Part shown: piece after piece, positions 5,767-7,167 of the stretch
Layout of the letters: every line of letters starts with the position of its first letter
Position numbering within the stretch: position 1 is the first letter of the stretch
Source: an uncultured Holophagaceae bacterium
GTDB taxonomy: Bacteria; Acidobacteriota; Holophagae; Holophagales; Holophagaceae
Length of the DNA stretch: 7,167 nucleotides
Reading direction: 5' to 3'
Assembly: GCA_903890595.1 (NCBI GenBank)
Contig: CAITBU010000349.1
Span: 1 to 7,167, forward strand
Position numbers and translations under genes: made by a program
The notes under the pieces: model-generated
Database searches by the model: none
What the model saw: the letters and a program-made list of their open reading frames with translations, nothing else
Told to the model about the DNA's origin: nothing

Positions 5767-6831
5767 TCAGACCCGGGCTCCGAGCAGGGGCCGGAGGGTC
5801 GCCTGGGCCTCCAGCAGGGTGCGCTCCGTGGTGGGCCAGTCGATGCAGGCATCCGTCACGGAGCAGCCGTACTTCAGCTGCGTGAGGTCGGCGGGGATGG
5901 CCTGGTTGCCGGCCACCAGGAAGCTCTCCAGCATGAGACCCACGATGGAGCGGTTGCCGCAGGCGATCTGGTTGAGGCAGTCCCGCAGGACCAGCGGCTG
6001 CAGCTCAGGCTTCTTGCCGCTGTTGGCGTGGGAGCAGTCCACCACGATGTTGCCGGGCAGCTTGGCCTTGGCCAGGGCCTGCTCGGCCATGGCGATGCTC
6101 ACGGTGTCGTAGTTGGGCCGATCCCCGCCGCCCCGCAGCACCAGGTGGCCATAGGCGTTGCCCCGGGTGCGAACCACGGAGGACCGCCCCTGGTTGCTCA
6201 GGCCCAGGAAGCTGTGGGGACTGGCGGCAGACAGGATGGCGTTGATGCCCGTCTCCACCGAGCCGTCCGTGCCGTTCTTGAAGCCCACGGGGGTGGACAG
6301 GCCCGAGGACATCTCGCGGTGGGTCTGGGACTCCGACGTGCGGGCCCCGATGGCTGTCCAGGCGATGAGGTCGCCCAGGTACTGGGGAGCGATGGGGTCG
6401 AGGGCTTCGGTGCCCGCCGGCAGGCCCAGGCCGTTGACCTCCAGCAGGAAGGCCCGCGCCTTCTGGAGCCCCTCCTCGATGTGGAAGGTGTCGTCCATGC
6501 GGGGGTCGTTGATGTAGCCCTTCCAGCCCGTAGAGGTGCGCGGCTTCTCGAAGTAGACCCGCATCACCAGCACCATGGTGTCGGCCACCTCGTCGGCCAG
6601 GGCCTTCAGGCGGCGGGCATAGTCAGCCCCAGCCACCGGGTCATGGATGGAGCAGGGGCCCACCACCACGAAGAGGCGCGGGTCCTTGCGGTCCAGGATC
6701 CGCTCCAGGGCGCGCCGACCTTCCACCACCGTGCGGGCGGCCGCCTCCGTCAGGGGCAGGCGGGCATGAACCTCCTCCGGCGTCGGCAGGGTCTCAAAGG
6801 CTTCAATGTTGAGATTCTCAGTGGGCTGCAT
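5767..6831 (-). CDS. aroF: 3-deoxy-7-phosphoheptulonate (DAHP) synthase, class I
   Basis: The enzyme condenses phosphoenolpyruvate with erythrose 4-phosphate, the first step of the shikimate pathway to aromatic amino acids; it is cytoplasmic and metal-dependent. The 354-residue protein has the full TIM-barrel set of the E. coli AroF/G/H type: GPCSIHDP (58-65), EKPRTSTGWKG (95-105), GARTSESQTHRE (162-173), GFKNGTDG (183-190) and LRGG (232-235). The expected metal ligands are Cys60, His268 (DCSHAN), Glu302 (LMLES) and Asp327 (VTDACI). The AroF/G/H-type N-terminal extension is present, so feedback control is expected, but which amino acid inhibits it cannot be read safely; the symbol marks the family, not the isoenzyme. 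The ATG start has AGGTG four bases upstream. tRNA-Ser(UGA) lies 70 bp upstream on the same strand, and radC converges from the other side. Confidence 0.96.
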   Translation of the reverse strand: MQPTENLNIEAFETLPTPEEVHARLPLTEAAARTVVEGRRALERILDRKDPRLFVVVGPCSIHDPVAGADYARRLKALADEVADTMVLVMRVYFEKPRTSTGWKGYINDPRMDDTFHIEEGLQKARAFLLEVNGLGLPAGTEALDPIAPQYLGDLIAWTAIGARTSESQTHREMSSGLSTPVGFKNGTDGSVETGINAILSAASPHSFLGLSNQGRSSVVRTRGNAYGHLVLRGGGDRPNYDTVSIAMAEQALAKAKLPGNIVVDCSHANSGKKPELQPLVLRDCLNQIACGNRSIVGLMLESFLVAGNQAIPADLTQLKYGCSVTDACIDWPTTERTLLEAQATLRPLLGARV

Positions 6832-6883
6832 GGGGCACCTGGGTTCGAGTCGGGGAGAGGAAGCCCCGGAGAGGGAGTCGGCG

Positions 6884-6901
6884 ACCGGCGGGGGGGCCGG
6901 T
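6884..6901 (-). other. Short GC hairpin directly after tRNA-Ser(UGA)
   Basis: ACCGGC and GCCGGT form a 6-bp stem around a 6-base run of C (minus strand), beginning one base after the encoded CCA. No T-tract follows, so it is not a standard intrinsic terminator. It may mark 3'-end processing of the tRNA or slow polymerase before the DAHP synthase gene. Confidence 0.45.
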
Positions 6902-6991
6902 TGGCGGAGGGAGCGAGATTCGAACTCGCGGTGAGCTCACGCCCACGTCGGTTTTCAAGACCGGTGCCTTAAACCGCTCGGCCATCCCTCC
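6902..6991 (-). tRNA. tRNA-Ser(UGA)
   Basis: A class II tRNA with all arms visible on the minus strand: acceptor GGAGGGA/TCCCTCC; D-arm beginning TGGCCGAGCGG; anticodon loop CTTGAAA with anticodon TGA, which reads UCA and other UCN codons; a long variable arm GTGGGC-GTGA-GCTCAC with one G-U pair; and T-arm GCGAG-TTCGAAT-CTCGC. The discriminator G and the CCA end are encoded (CCA at 6904-6902). It diverges from the tRNA-Ser(GCU) gene 83 bp away and precedes the DAHP synthase gene on the same strand. Confidence 0.97.
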
Positions 6992-7035
6992 GTCCCTCCA
7001 TCTTGAAGGCTGGGTGCACCCCCCGGCAAGGACGC

Positions 7036-7064
7036 TTGTGCCTTTGCCCCCCGAAGGCTAATCT
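7036..7064 (+). promoter_or_regulatory. Possible weak promoter for tRNA-Ser(GCU)
   Basis: TTGTGC (7036-7041) and TAATCT (7059-7064) are 17 bp apart and end 10 bp before the mature tRNA 5' end. Each matches the sigma-70 consensus at only three positions, so position and spacing carry the call more than sequence. Confidence 0.28.
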
Positions 7065-7074
7065 GATAGGCCTT

Positions 7075-7167
<93 letters not shown>

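Noticed and set aside
5183..6112. 309-codon plus-strand frame across radC and the DAHP synthase gene
   Set aside because: It overlaps radC in another frame and the DAHP synthase gene in antisense; the translation is rich in Arg/Pro/Gly with no domain.
6838..6860. GGTTCGAGTC resembling a tRNA T-arm on the plus strand, possibly a tRNA remnant left by integration
   Set aside because: The flanking arms pair imperfectly and no acceptor end or CCA follows; a ten-base match is not enough.
6028..6972. 314-codon plus-strand frame opposite the DAHP synthase gene
   Set aside because: It is a mirror of a conserved gene, runs into the tRNA, and has no family signature.

Overview
The window is GC-rich (roughly two thirds G+C by eye) and densely packed with genes, with Shine-Dalgarno sites and alternative start codons (GTG, TTG). 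It reads as bacterial chromosome rather than a mobile element. Periplasmic ComEA and pseudopilin genes point to a Gram-negative-type cell envelope. Holophagae (Acidobacteriota) or a high-GC proteobacterium are both compatible; this placement is an impression from protein flavour only.

Layout: (1) 1-782, minus strand: a three-helix DUF4337-type membrane protein followed, with a 23-bp overlap, by a NudJ-like Nudix hydrolase that runs off the left edge. (2) 1030-1908, plus strand: a stand-alone caspase/metacaspase-fold protein whose catalytic Cys is present but whose catalytic His position reads Gln. (3) 1935-3541, minus strand: an S-adenosylhomocysteine (SAH) hydrolase gene, ahcY, with a TTG start, an SAH riboswitch in its leader and an intrinsic terminator after it. 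(4) 3616-3738: an AT-rich divergent regulatory region full of inverted repeats. (5) 3803-5765, plus strand: a tightly packed run comEA - pseudopilin - second degenerate pseudopilin - radC, which looks like a DNA-uptake/competence-associated operon. (6) 5767-6831, minus strand: a class I DAHP synthase gene converging on radC with one base between the stop codons. (7) 6902-7167: two divergent serine tRNA genes, Ser(UGA) on minus and Ser(GCU) on plus, both encoding CCA; the second ends exactly at the window edge.

Functionally, ahcY and its riboswitch form a self-contained SAH-sensing unit: SAH should raise expression of the enzyme that removes it. The comEA-pilin-pilin-radC run links DNA binding in the periplasm, pilus-type structures and a RadC protein. 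The DAHP synthase (entry to aromatic amino acid synthesis) lies 70 bp behind tRNA-Ser(UGA), with no obvious terminator between them.

The most notable points are the His-to-Gln caspase homologue, the duplicated pseudopilin that has lost its prepilin processing motif, the structured ahcY leader with competing CACCTC/GAGGTG pairings, and the block of nested inverted repeats between ahcY and comEA. No mobile element, CRISPR array or phage gene was seen.
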